In this document: positions 31,648-42,433 of the stretch, one piece after another | Layout: every line of letters starts with the position of its first letter | How positions within the stretch are numbered: the stretch's first letter is position 1 | From: Calycina herbarum | Taxonomy: Eukaryota; Ascomycota; Leotiomycetes; Helotiales; Pezizellaceae | Direction: 5' to 3' | DNA length: 64,000 nt | NCBI GenBank assembly: GCA_001414485.1 | Contig: LLEY01000022.1 | Coordinates: 954,802 to 1,018,801 of the forward strand | Position numbers and translations under genes: made by a program | Notes under the pieces: generated by a model | Told to the model about the DNA's origin: nothing | Database searches by the model: none | The model's input: only the letters and a program-made list of their open reading frames with translations

Positions 31648-32359
31648 TCGGTAATCTCTAGAAGTATTGAAACATGTTCATCGAGTTGGTGAACTTTGCT
31701 GAATTCCTCGGTTCGGCTAGTGAAGATGTAGATTTTAAAGTCTTCTATATCGCGATTCAGTATTTGTAAACAGATAGATTGGAATGATTTGGATCTCATG
31801 GAAAGTATTAACTTGTTTGGAGAATCACCTTTATACCGATTCTCTCCTGGGCTAGTTATGAAGTTCGGATTCATTTCTATACTAATATTTAGTTTAGGAT
31901 ATCAAAGATGACGAGCGTTGAACCTTCCTTCTTCTCAGCTCTTATAGAAATCGACTCATGGTCCTTCTAGCGAGAAGACAGGAGAAGATGCCTAAAATTA
32001 CGTAAAGAAAAAAGTCAACACAAGCGACCTGGCATGAATACCACCAAAATGCCACCCTACTGCCGCTTTCGGTACGTCAGAGATGGAAAATATCCTCTAC
32101 AAATATAGGAGTATTTGTAAAAGTCAAATACTTGGACACTCTTATACTGTACTCCCCAGCCAACTCACCAACTCGAGAAGTATTCAAAACCATTTCAAAG
32201 ATCATAAGAGTTACGCAGCTATTCCCAACCCTTCAGTCAACATCCCCCTTCACGATAAAGCCTTCATCTCTCATCCGTGCCCTCCTTTCCTCTTAAACCT
32301 CCATTCCTCGTAACAGCAATGTAACAGCAAGGAAAGTCAAACTCCACAACTGCACTACA
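31648..32359. other. Spacer without supportable gene
   Basis: AT-rich. A minus-strand open frame at 31644-31874 might hold 5' sequence of the 2EXR-type gene but shows no family motif. Confidence 0.4.
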
Positions 32360-32753
32360 TCACTCCGCAGGTCCACTCCCCCGTGGCTGCGGTAAAGCAC
32401 CCAGCTTACTAAAATTAAACTCACCCCCTCTATAAATCCAAGACCAAGCCTTAGTATCCAAATGCTCAATATTTGCTTCAATGCCATTATAAGCTGCTTT
32501 CGCATTTTTATAAATAGTGTCATCTGCGCAGAACTCCGGAATATCGTCAGATTTACACCGCCTGAGCTGGAGCCCCAGACCTCTTATCATCATAGCGAGT
32601 TGCTAACTCCATACCACTGTTTCCTAGCAATGATACGTGGTCCAATTCACGACATAAACAGGTTCCTAGCCATAAGCTAGGTTTGCAACGATCATACCAT
32701 CACCAGTCCTTAACCCAACAGGAAAAATCCACTGGATATCATCAGCTGTAGAA
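32360..32753 (-). pseudogene. Unrecognised protein-coding remnant with three in-frame TAG codons
   Basis: One minus-strand frame reads as a plausible protein over about 130 codons: ADDIQWIFPVGLRTGDG, ANLAYG, EPVYVVNWTTYHC, ETVVWS, then an open 77-codon stretch with FCADDTIYKNAKAAYNG and EHLDTKAWSWIYRGGEF to a stop at 32360. It is interrupted only by three TAG codons (about 32662, 32620, 32599). TAG can arise by RIP from CAG or TGG, so a recently inactivated gene is likely. Two cysteines and the Trp/Tyr-rich composition resemble secreted fungal proteins, but I recognise no family. Upstream, a minus-strand frame at 32980-33201 may be a further exon. Confidence 0.5.
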
Positions 32754-35229
32754 TCTAGGAACGAGGTGAGTTAAGACTGATTCGTTGTGTTGAGGAGAAA
32801 GTGTCTAAACCAAGCATCCAAGTTCACGAATAACGAATTGCGACATTAGAAAGCTTGTTATTTCCATCAAGTGCGAGTCGGTGGAACGTGAGGTTTTCTG
32901 AGATTCAAGCCCTTGGATTTCAGAACCTGTGGTGAATTTCTAGAGCTGGGATTGGGCAATCTCGAGATTGAGGGGAATTTCAAAGAATTGGAGAGTTGAG
33001 TTTTGATACATCTGAGTGTATACGTTCACAAGTGTGCTTGCTGTTGAGGAGAAGAATCCCTACTTCGGACCGCGAGGCAATGGATTGTAGTGCAGTTGGT
33101 ACAAGTGCTATGCTCATAGCATATAGTATCTTTCCACCCCCAATACCATACGTACTGTCTGTCCATTCTCCTACATTTTCACCAGCTTTGATAAGCATCA
33201 AATTCGATTCTGTCCGGTGTTCTGCTACAAAAGGGGCATACAGTATAACAATATTGTTGGTGCTTATAGTTGTTCAACAGGTCCGTAAGTCATGCTCGAG
33301 TTTTGCAACGAGAGCTCCAGCAAGATTCCTGATTTTGTTAGTGAGCAAGAGTTCGATCTGGGGCGGCCCGGAAGACAAGAAGGGTTTCTTACCTAAGAAA
33401 CTTGAAGGACCGCGAAGACCTGTTTGAAGCGGCGAGAAAGTCTTGGTCCAGCGAACCCGGTAGACAGGACTCAAAGTCAACTTGCTCCACGTGAGGACAG
33501 ACTGGCAAGTCGTCTGTCTCACTTGTCAACTTGTACTTACACGAAAGCTGCCGTACCCGAAATGTCCTTTTCGAGATCTATCCATATAGCATAGCAAAAC
33601 CACCGAATAAAGTAAAGTTTTCCTAACGAGGTTGCCTGCCACCTACCCAAAGGTTTCTTCATGGCAGACAGGGCCCCTCAGTTTTATTGATTCTTTCCAA
33701 GCCCTCAATTCGCACCACCTTCGCCTCGATTCAAGACAGGGTTGCAACAACATCCAGAAGGAAGCATCGAGTCTCTTCCAAAACAGGTCAGGAAGCCGTA
33801 GGTTTCTTTGGTACACGACAAAAAACGAAAGAGATGACGCCAAGCACGGAGAACTACGCAACCAGTTCTTTCATCTTTGGTGCTCAGCTGGGTCAACTGG
33901 GGATAGTTGAAGGATTCTTTGAACATCCGAGCAGCTTCAAAGACAATGGTGTCATTTGAGTGATTGATACTCGTAAAAGGATTACATTCTCATCTTCTTT
34001 TTAAAGCATGTAATCGGATATAGAAGACTGGCGGAGATCATTGCGAACACCCCACTAACAAGCCAGCCAACCAACAGTTCAATCGTTTATGAAAATGTAG
34101 TCAAGACATCATCCAATTATTCATACACTAAAGGGAATTCCAACACAAGAAACATATACAAACTAAAAAAAATTCAAATTGGTCACATAAAGTAGACAAA
34201 GTATGTAAATGTATTCACCTACATGAATGGGCACCTCATATTCTCACTCAATGTGCACCCCCATACGCACTCTCAAAAATTGTCAATAATGACTCTGAAT
34301 ATTCATCTAGCATACTATCCTCCCAAATGCACCCAAAACCACGGAGCGAGAAAACCCCAGATCCCAAATCCCAAAATCAGCGCGCAGACGAAAAAGGGCA
34401 AACCCAACATCACCCTTCAAGGGAGAAACATAGAGGTAAGACCCATCCATCCAACAAAAGGAAAATGTAGCCAATCTGAGTAGCGCACTCAAGATGTCAT
34501 TCAGGAGAAAAATCAGACACGCCAACCCAGTCCCATATGCAACCCCCTATATCCCAATATGTGTGTGTGTGTGTGTGTGCATGATATGTCATTCATTCTG
34601 TCAAAGTAACCCAGTATCCAGTATCCAGTAACCCAAAGACACATCAACAAAAAAAACGCCCGCTGTATCCCAATCCCCATCCCATCCATATCCCAAACCA
34701 AACCCAAATGCCATAAAAAGTTGCAAATTCAAGAAGAAAAGAAAATGTCCCTGTGCTAGAGAAAACATGAATGCACAAAGGGAACGAGAGAAGAGCTGGG
34801 CGAGGCTCTGGGTATCAAAGTAGTAATCAGCAGACCCAATGCAAAGATGCGGTGCAAAGAAAAAGACAATCTGTAAAAAGGAAAAAGCGACCATCATAAA
34901 GAAAAGTAAGTCGTAGTATTCGTAAAGAAAAATGTTTCTCTGAGTTGTTGTATCCTAGGGGATGACAGTTCGAGTGGTCATATTCTAGATGCCAAGGTTG
35001 TAGAGAAAAGGGGGAGGGGGCGGATGTGAATCCTATCGTGTGTATGATGATGATGGTGAAATTGGAAAGTGCGGGTGTCGTTAATTTGTGTGGAGAGGTG
35101 ATGTAGTTGAGACATTCGTAGATGAGGTGGATGGATGTATGCGGGAGGTAAACCGAAGAGGCCAGGGGTGGGGGCAGACTGAATGGTAAACAACATCGAG
35201 GTCAAGTTGACAGAAGCAGCCCTTGCCCC
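32754..35229. other. Spacer with microsatellite
   Basis: Several open frames of 70-140 codons on both strands (for example plus 32996-33427 and plus 33687-33959), none with recognisable motifs or splice-consistent extension. It contains a (GT)n microsatellite at 34562-34581 and a short CCAGTATCCAGTATCCAG repeat near 34612. The part from about 34.2 kb may include 3' UTR of the SWIRM gene. Confidence 0.4.
34562..34581. repeat. (GT)n microsatellite
   Basis: About ten uninterrupted GT dinucleotides within an otherwise CA/CC-rich segment. Confidence 0.85.
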
Positions 35230-36462
35230 CTAAGCCTTCTCCCCCTCCTTCTTCTTTGGTAAAAACTGTCGGAACCAATCTGGCTCAAGCCATCCGACCT
35301 TATTAAAAGCATCCCAAAGCTTGCTAGCCTTGTTGACATCAATCTTGCAAGCCTGCTGCGCATCCGTCTTTCGGAACTCCTTCTTGATACTCAAGGCATG
35401 CACTCTGGAGATGAAGATGCGGCGCTTGGACGTGAGGAAGGTGGCACAATCCAAGCGGAGGGTAGAGGCACACTTGATCTCATTGGGATGGAGCAAGTGA
35501 CGGTGAGGATCGTTGGTGAGATCAATGGGAGCACCCTTCCAGTCAATCTTGAGAGCATTGGGGTTATCCAAGGAGTGACCAAGGGGTGGCGAGAAATCAT
35601 CGAAAGAGTTAAAGTCCTTGTCCTCTCTATTGACCTTCTTGGAACCATCAGGAGTGGATTGTCGCTCGCGGACAGCCTTTGGTGCTCGAGGCTTTGCAAC
35701 GCCTCCATTGGCATTGACTCGTGGGCCATTGTTGGCACGTCCTCCGGATTTACGAGCGCCATTGGAAGCTGGAGCAATTGGGGTGTATCGACGTCCACCT
35801 CGTCGAGCCAAGTCATCCGCCTTTCGGAATGCTCGCTCCCGTGCGAACCAGGCTATTGGGTTTTGTTGGACAGTCTTCAAGAAGCTGGCTTGGAAGGTGC
35901 GTTGGAAGTCGAGACCTAGATTGTATTCGGTGGGCTGTGGAGGGGAAGCCTTTCGAAAGACACTCGAGTCTCTATCGCGAATGTGTTCGTTGACCACCTG
36001 CTGTTGTGTAGGGAATAGCGGATGGGTCGAGGGCGCGCTTCGAGGTTCGGGATTAGGGAAGAGGATTGGGTCTCGATTGACACTCGAAGGGGAGTCGGGA
36101 GTGGAATTGGACGATTCGGGAGAGACTGGAGGGGAGAGGGGAGGATCGAATCGGCTCGCAGTTGATTGTCCGTAGGAAAGCTTCATGTTGGAGTCGCTTG
36201 TGGAGGGTCTGGAGAAACTGTCGTGCAGAATTGGTTCTGGAGGGGACATCAAACTTGATTGAATATCCATGGGATTCTTGCGAGGTTGATGTGTGGTTTG
36301 CGACATGGTGGAGACAATCGCGTTGATTGAAGTTGGAGGGTATTGTTGTGGTTGTTTGGTGGGAGAGTTTGTTGGTTGAGCGGCGCGTGAATGTGAAGTT
36401 GACTCCATGGAAGAGTCACCGAAGGTCACGGAAGGCAACAGAGTGTTGCGTTGGTCATCCAT
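35230..36462 (-). CDS. SWIRM domain protein (Fun19/Laf-like)
   Basis: Intronless, 410 residues. The first ~300 residues are Ser/Pro/Gln/Asn-rich and probably disordered, with a short conserved block LDFQRTFQASFLKTVQQNPI and WFARERAF (about 188-215) followed by basic, Gly/Arg-rich sequence. The C-terminal ~95 residues form a SWIRM domain: NALKIDWKGAPIDLTNDPH, LHPNEIKCASTLRL, FLTSKRRIFISRVHALSIKK, DVNKASKLWDAFNKVGWLEP. SWIRM domains bind DNA or histones in chromatin complexes; fungal relatives (S. cerevisiae Fun19, S. pombe Laf1/Laf2) are linked to the Clr6/Rpd3L deacetylase. Likely nuclear. A long, purine-rich leader lies upstream (36.5-37.1 kb). Confidence 0.88.
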   Translation of the reverse strand: MDDQRNTLLPSVTFGDSSMESTSHSRAAQPTNSPTKQPQQYPPTSINAIVSTMSQTTHQPRKNPMDIQSSLMSPPEPILHDSFSRPSTSDSNMKLSYGQSTASRFDPPLSPPVSPESSNSTPDSPSSVNRDPILFPNPEPRSAPSTHPLFPTQQQVVNEHIRDRDSSVFRKASPPQPTEYNLGLDFQRTFQASFLKTVQQNPIAWFARERAFRKADDLARRGGRRYTPIAPASNGARKSGGRANNGPRVNANGGVAKPRAPKAVRERQSTPDGSKKVNREDKDFNSFDDFSPPLGHSLDNPNALKIDWKGAPIDLTNDPHRHLLHPNEIKCASTLRLDCATFLTSKRRIFISRVHALSIKKEFRKTDAQQACKIDVNKASKLWDAFNKVGWLEPDWFRQFLPKKKEGEKA

Positions 36463-37419
36463 CTTTCAGTAGTTGTTGCCTATACCTGTTCTCAGTCTGC
36501 GCCTCCCCAGAAATTGGCCGTGTGTGGCAATTCGTGTATACCGGAATTGTGGTCCTCTTAAGTCCGTCAATTTGGTAGCCAGATGTGGGTAGGTGGTGAT
36601 GGAGAAGAGTAGGAGAGTCGGAGTTTGTTGGAGAAGGGTCCAAAGGGTTCGCGCAGTAGAATAGTAGTAGTCGTGGTAGGTTTGAAAGTGAGGGAGAGGG
36701 TGATGGTTGGTTGGTCAGCTGAGTTATCGGAAGCGGTTCTTTGTTTGTTGCGTGATTCCGTCAATGCGAGCGTTTGTGATTCTCTTGAGTTGGGGTGAAT
36801 TGAAAGAATGCAAGCGAGCCTTGTCTCAAAGGAATGCAATTGGCGGTGGTGAGAGGGGGAGGAGTGAGGAAGGTGGAAGGTGGAGCAGAGGAGGGGTCCG
36901 AAAGACGAGGGAGCGAAGTGAGAGTAGGGAGCAAAGTAGGGAAGCAGAAGAGTGTGAGAGATGGGTGGAATATGTAGTCTTTCTACAATGTGCGCGAGGG
37001 AGTGTGAGGGAGGTGTGAAGGAAGTCTACTGAATCCTCAATGCGTGATTGTGACTGGTACCTGAAGTGTGGGTTGCGGAGTATGTGTGTGTGGATGGAGG
37101 GGGGCGATGACTCCCTCGTGATATAAGCCGCCGTATGACCAGGTCTGCTAGGTCTGCTAGGCAGGCCGACCACTACGGCGACTGCATCAAGAGGTGCGAC
37201 CTGAAAACAAGTCGTCGTAGTCGGACACTCTAAACACCTTCAAGCGCCTTTGCCGCATTGGGAAGTAAATAATTAATAAAATAGTGCTTGCCTACCGGAC
37301 TAGTCTAGTTGTACCACGCTGCTGTACAGTCGCCGCAAGCGTGTGCCTGCGTGCGTGCCTATCAGATCAACCTACCTGGACGTGCCTGTACCCCTCCGGC
37401 TTAACGCCTATACCTACGC

Positions 37420-37455
37420 CGAAGGGCCACGAAGGGCCACGAAGGGCCACGAAGG
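37420..37455. repeat. Decanucleotide repeat GAAGGGCCAC, 3-4 units
   Basis: Three full copies of GAAGGGCCAC in tandem followed by a partial GAAGGACC. Confidence 0.8.
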
Positions 37456-38246
37456 ACCCCTCCCTCAGCCTCTGGTTGCCTACCTGTATACCTCTCGCAT
37501 GCTGCAATTCTGCAGCTGTCTGCCTGTACAGACTTCTTACCTAATTGTGCCTTTTGCCTACGCCTACATACGTGTTGCTGGCTCTGCCTGTTGCTGCTGG
37601 CTCTCCTGCTTGCTGCTGGCTCTCCTGCTTGCCATTGCCCCTCCATCTCTGACGCCTTGCCCTCGACTCGTCCTCAATATATCTTTTCTCTTGGCAGAGA
37701 TCTGTTCCGCCATGAGAGGCTACCTTGAAGAGTCCCATTGAGTCAGTCCCGCTGCTGATGGTGATGTGGTTTGTTTTGGCAATTGCAACTGCAGCGAGGC
37801 AGCGCGGTAGGAGGGGGCCATTGGCCAATACCATCACTGTATCTTCGTTGGGCACTGGGTGGGCACTGGGCATGGAGACGTTAGGCAGCGGTTAATATGT
37901 GCCTTTGGGGCGGCGGGTTCCTGTCTGGTTGGCTTTGAGGGTGGTGACGCCGAGTTGTGAAGGAAGGGCTGGTGAAGAATTGTGGGGTTATGGTGCGAGG
38001 TATCGAAGTGTCTTTTGGCTAGTGTCTTTTGGCTAGGTGGTGCTAGTGATGGAAGCCGACGCGATGCGATGGAAGCTGGCTGGCCTGTAGCTGTGGTGCG
38101 AACGAAGCAGTCCTGTACGCAATAGAGTAGTCCTGAAGGAGGGGGGTTAGACTGAGTAGACTAGACTAGACAGGCTATTTTCCTTGGCAGAGCGTGCTGG
38201 TCGCATGTCGAAAAAGGCTGAAGTTCAGTGCAGATTGAGTGCCGAT

Positions 38247-38281
38247 ATCTGGCGTATCTGGCGTATCTGGCGTATCTGGCC
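38247..38281. repeat. Nonanucleotide repeat TCTGGCGTA, about 4 units
   Basis: Three full TCTGGCGTA copies plus a fourth ending TCTGGCC, in tandem. Confidence 0.8.
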
Positions 38282-38509
38282 GCCTCGCAGGTCCAGGGCA
38301 AAGTGAAGGCGGCTATGCTGTTGGAAACCCCCTTCCCACCGCCTTCCACACCAACCAAAGCCCTCCAGCGCTGGTACGAGGGCGAATAAGGCTGCAAGAA
38401 TCTGGGGAAGAGAGATCCACGCTCCCCTCAGAGCGGTCGCAGGTGGCGGAACTGACTTCAAGAGGAATGCTGGAGACATGCTGGAACATGCTGGAACCAA
38501 CAGTTGACT

Positions 38510-40088
38510 CAATTGCCCAATCAACAGCAACAGCGCTGGCAATTGACACCAATTGACCGGAGTTGGGGGCCGTCCGGCGGGCGAAGAGAGGTCAAGGACG
38601 ATGCTTCAGAAGTGATTGGTAAGATTGGGCCAATTCATGCGCTGAATTGGTGCTTTGCTTTGCTGGAGGCAGAACGCAGACCGATTCGATGGCGAAGGAG
38701 GTGTATGACTCACAAGCCCAAGTGAAAGTTGCAAAAGTGAAGAAAAGACGGGGTGAGCTAGGCCCGATCGGGTATAAAGCTTGCCGCCAGGATCTTAAGG
38801 CTCCTCCGACCCTGTTTCAGGCTTCAATTTCGTGGAATCTCTCGTCGGACAATTATCAGGGCTGGAACACTGCAGCGCATTTCCTTAGCCCTAGCACGTT
38901 AATTGAATTCTAATCACAAATTCAATTGCCCATCAGATCGAGCCATTCGGTCAGGGAAAGTAATCGTGATCGGAAGCGGCTCTTCTCTCCACCATCAGTG
39001 TCACCAATTCTTCTCCATCGAACACATACTTTCTCCATTGCCAGCCAGGTAACACTCAGTTCAATCAATTGATCTCCACCATGAGGCGAACAAACACTTC
39101 TGGTGGTGGTGCTGCAATGCTGCAACACGTCAAAAACATGTCCCATATTACCCTATTGGGTCATGAATGATGCTCGTCCTTCCTTCAGCTGGTGGGCATT
39201 AGGCATTGGCTGCCTCATCCAATTGACCAACCAATCCCTCGCAGCCAGGAATCCCAAGTCAATGCGAAGACACAGCTGAGTTTGTTGCCGGTTTGGTGTG
39301 CTTGCTTGCTTCTTGGTTTCCATATCATACGGACCATACAAGACCCCGAGATCTTGACGCCACTTGCTGTTCCTGCTTCCTGCCAATATATTTCTTCAAT
39401 GCTTCTTCAATGCTCATTTTACTTCTCCCAGCAGCATCACTACAACCAGGAAAACAAAGCCATTCGTCCCTCCATCGGAAAGATATTCAATGGCACCAGC
39501 ATTATCGATGTCGCTCCGCATCCAAATACACCTACGCTACCTCGCTACCCCGTAATTGCCACATCGGGAACTCTACGTGTTTGCTTGTGTACCTGTCGCT
39601 CCTTCAAGCCTCTCAATTGCAACGTCCTGCATTATCTGGCCCTTTCGCACAAGAGAAATGATCGACTTCATCGTGACCACGTGTCTTGGGATCCCTTGTC
39701 CGGGTCTAAAAACAAACACATACCTGCATCATCGTCATCTTCTTCCCTCGCTCCCGAGATGCAATGTTATGTTACGCGCATACGACCTGGTTCAATTGAC
39801 TTTTGTCCAAGTATCCGAAAGCATCAATTATCCTTTTCGTTTTACTTTACAATTACCCCATGATTAAATCCGACTCCGACGAATACATGTCCGCCACCAG
39901 TACAAGTAGGTACTGTGGTATCTTGGTATCCTGGTATCTTAACCGGCAACAAGTCATCACGCAAAGGATGATGGTCAGCGAGGATATGCATACGAGTACA
40001 TACCATCAGGTGGCACGTATTAAATTCGCCACGTTTAGTCGTAATTGATTTAACGAACGCCCTTGCATTTGGAATCAATAATCAATTG
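38510..40088. repeat. Cluster of nine CAATTG words
   Basis: Exact CAATTG at 38510, 38540, 38550, 38923, 39066, 39220, 39614, 39793 and 40083, with several one-base variants between them. About 0.4 would be expected by chance in 1.6 kb of even composition. Their role is unknown. Confidence 0.55.
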
Positions 40089-40818
40089 ATTGCGTATCAA
40101 ATTCTAAAATCTCACCCTGTACGAGAACTCTCCTTCCGGACATCCATTGTCTGCAACCTCCTGTCTGTCCCGGGCTCCTCCACCTCCTTAGCTCTCCTGA
40201 ACCCATCCCCCCCCTTCTCTACACTATCTCACTCCCGGACTATGGAAGTCAATAGTATCAGAAGATTCAACTCGCAAACCCCGTGAATAGATCATCCGCC
40301 TCCTTATTCCAAGGTTTCCACACACCCCCGATAAGAAAGGTCTCAGAATGCGAAGAGTGTGATGTAGGTCACCTGCCAGAAGTGAAGGTCATCAATAATG
40401 CCCATACTAGTGTACCCCCCATGAAAGAGAAGGAGTGGCACCGCACCCCATTTTCACATGCTGACGGGCCCTTCTTGGCCTTGATGGTGGGGTGAGTGAG
40501 ACAAGCCTGACCCTGATACCCCAGTTTTTCCACTACGGGAGCCCGCGTGCTGAGAGTTGGGGGGAATTGGGGGAGGGCCGCCGTCGCAAATGTCGTGACC
40601 GCTGGAGACGGGAGTTCCATGGAAAGTTCTCTCACCGATATCTTCACCGTTGCAACACGGGATAGAAATAAGGGTTTTACAGTACCATGTCCTGCATTGC
40701 GGGATGATGTACAAGTAGAGTTATTGTTGAAAAATGATGGACGCACGTAGGGTCGTGGAAAATGGGAATAGAAGCTGCGAGGGAAGGGAAGGGAAGGGGT
40801 CTGGGGTCTTGTCTGGAT

Positions 40819-40915
40819 TGGATGGATGGATGGATGGATGATCGACGGGACCTGGACGGACGTACGAGTACTAGTAGTACGGTTATCGCTATCTATCTAT
40901 CGTTATCGATAGGGA
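40819..40915. repeat. GGAT and CTAT tetranucleotide runs
   Basis: A GGAT run of about five units (near 40820-40840), then CTATCTATCTATCG near 40890, in a gene-free stretch. Confidence 0.7.
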
Positions 40916-41616
40916 GATAAGAGGAGGGGTAGGTAACCTTTGAGCTTGGAAGCTGAACACCTGAAATGAGGTGTGCTGAAAAATGGGAGACGAGACGAGT
41001 AGGTTGTTTTAGCCGGAGAAAGCGCTTGGGTAAATTAAATGATGGGATGGTTAGGGATGTTTCAGATTATGAAGAGTGATGAAGAGCGAGTGATAAAGAG
41101 TGATGAAGAGTGATGAAGTTTGATGCCTTGGAATAATTATGGCAGGGCCGTTTCCAAGTTTCTCAGGTTTCTCAAGTTTCAAATTGGGAGTTCAGAGGAC
41201 TTTGAAAGAGGGGAAATGACACGTGCACGACTTTCTTCTTTTCCTTACTCTGGCTCCAGTGACCAAAGGGGGGCGAGGGGGGAGGGAGAAACAAGAAACA
41301 TTTGTTAGTTTTTTCAATGGGGTTTCCTCATTTAATTCTCTCAATTCCTTTTACGAATATTTTTTTTAACATTTTTTTTAATTATTCGTTGCATTGCGGT
41401 CTACGAGGAGATATTCCCCCTCCCTCACTTTCTTTTAAATGTTTGATTTTTATCAAGATGGTTGTGCTTTGTGCTTTGTGGAGTAGTAGTTCTTTCTCGA
41501 CACGCTGGAACATGATTCGTTTTGTTTGGTTGGATGTTGATGAAGTATAAGGTAGGTTGAAAGGAAATTACTTGGCTTGAGGATGGGCTTGCTTGCTGGA
41601 AGGTTGTAAGGTGGTG

Positions 41617-41835
41617 GGTAGGTAGGTAGGTAGGTTTACTTGTAAGTAAATAGGTGGAGTTTGGTTTGAAGGGTATTTGTAGGGTACCTACCTGTCAATT
41701 GTTGGGGTTTGTGAAGATGTATTTTGTAGGGTACCTAAATATCATATAGCACAGTTAGAGTGTTTTCTGTAGTAATTTGTAGGGTACCTATCAATTGTTG
41801 GAGTTTGTTTTGAAGTATTTTGTAGGTGACCTACT
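41617..41835. repeat. GTAGGGTACCTA repeat cluster
   Basis: A GTAG tetranucleotide run (about 41617-41635) is followed by three to four copies of a block beginning TATTTTGTAGGGTACCTA, two of them continuing with CAATTGTTGG-A/G-GTTTGT. Spacing is irregular (about 50-110 bp). No frame crosses the copies. Confidence 0.6.
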
Positions 41836-41999
41836 AGTAGCCAATTTTTTGACGAAGAAATATTCAAAAGAATGAATCAAGTTATCTGTCTACTCTACTA
41901 CAAGTGAAGAGTTTAAGAGGTGGAAATTTTGGATGGGATTTAGTCGTTGATAGATGGGACATGTGTTTTGCCCTTGGGAATGTGTTGTAGTAAGTAGTA

Positions 42000-42185
42000 T
42001 GGAAAGTGAGGATATTTCATACTTGGCTTGTTGAAAGTGAGGCTATTTGTCACTTACTTTCTTGAACTGGTTGGTTTGTTCTTACTTTACTGTGTATTCG
42101 AGGCAAGTAACTCTGATACTTACTTGTTAAAAGTAAGATATTTACTTGTTGTTAAAAGTAGGTAAATCTGATACTTACCTTACTT
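42000..42185. repeat. AAAGTAAG/ACTTACTT direct and inverted repeats
   Basis: Repeated words AAAGTGAGG, CTGATACTTAC and TTGTTAAAAGTA occur two or three times within 180 bp, some inverted (ACTTACTTT). Probably an irregular microduplication 250-430 bp downstream of the dehydrogenase gene. Confidence 0.45.
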
Positions 42186-42433
42186 CCCTCACAAAAGCTC
42201 TATGATTCATGAACTGATCTAATGGAATACCTAATTTCGTATCAACTCGTCACTTGTCACATTGGGATTTAGAACCGAGAACCATGGGTGATTACCTCCC
42301 GTGTTCAGGGCCGAAATTTGGAAATGAGTTTGATGATTTTGTATTGCTGGAGTGTAGGCCTCTCTCGATTCAGTAGTTGCTATTGTATTTCATCATGGCA
42401 TTTCCCATCTCCAACCTCAACCCTCTAACCCGA

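Larger units (their letters stand above)
36463..42433. other. Six-kilobase gene-poor region with simple repeats
   Basis: No gene can be supported on either strand. The longest open frame (plus, 39192-39863) has no convincing composition or motif. The first 600 bp are probably the 5' leader and promoter of the SWIRM gene. Beyond, the DNA is C/T-rich or G/A-rich in blocks and holds small arrays (listed separately) and a cluster of CAATTG words. A long non-coding transcript or a complex promoter is possible but not shown. Confidence 0.5.

Noticed and set aside
32996..33427. 143-codon plus-strand frame and its minus-strand counterparts
   Set aside because: Neither strand gives a recognisable domain; at most an unplaced exon of the neighbouring remnant.
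35618..36175. 185-codon open frame antisense to the SWIRM gene
   Set aside because: Shadow of the Ser/Pro-rich coding strand; the minus-strand protein has a recognisable domain.
39192..39863. 223-codon open frame on the plus strand
   Set aside because: No ATG-led protein-like start, Ser/Pro/His-rich compositional sequence, other frames open over the same C-rich DNA; looks like a chance frame.
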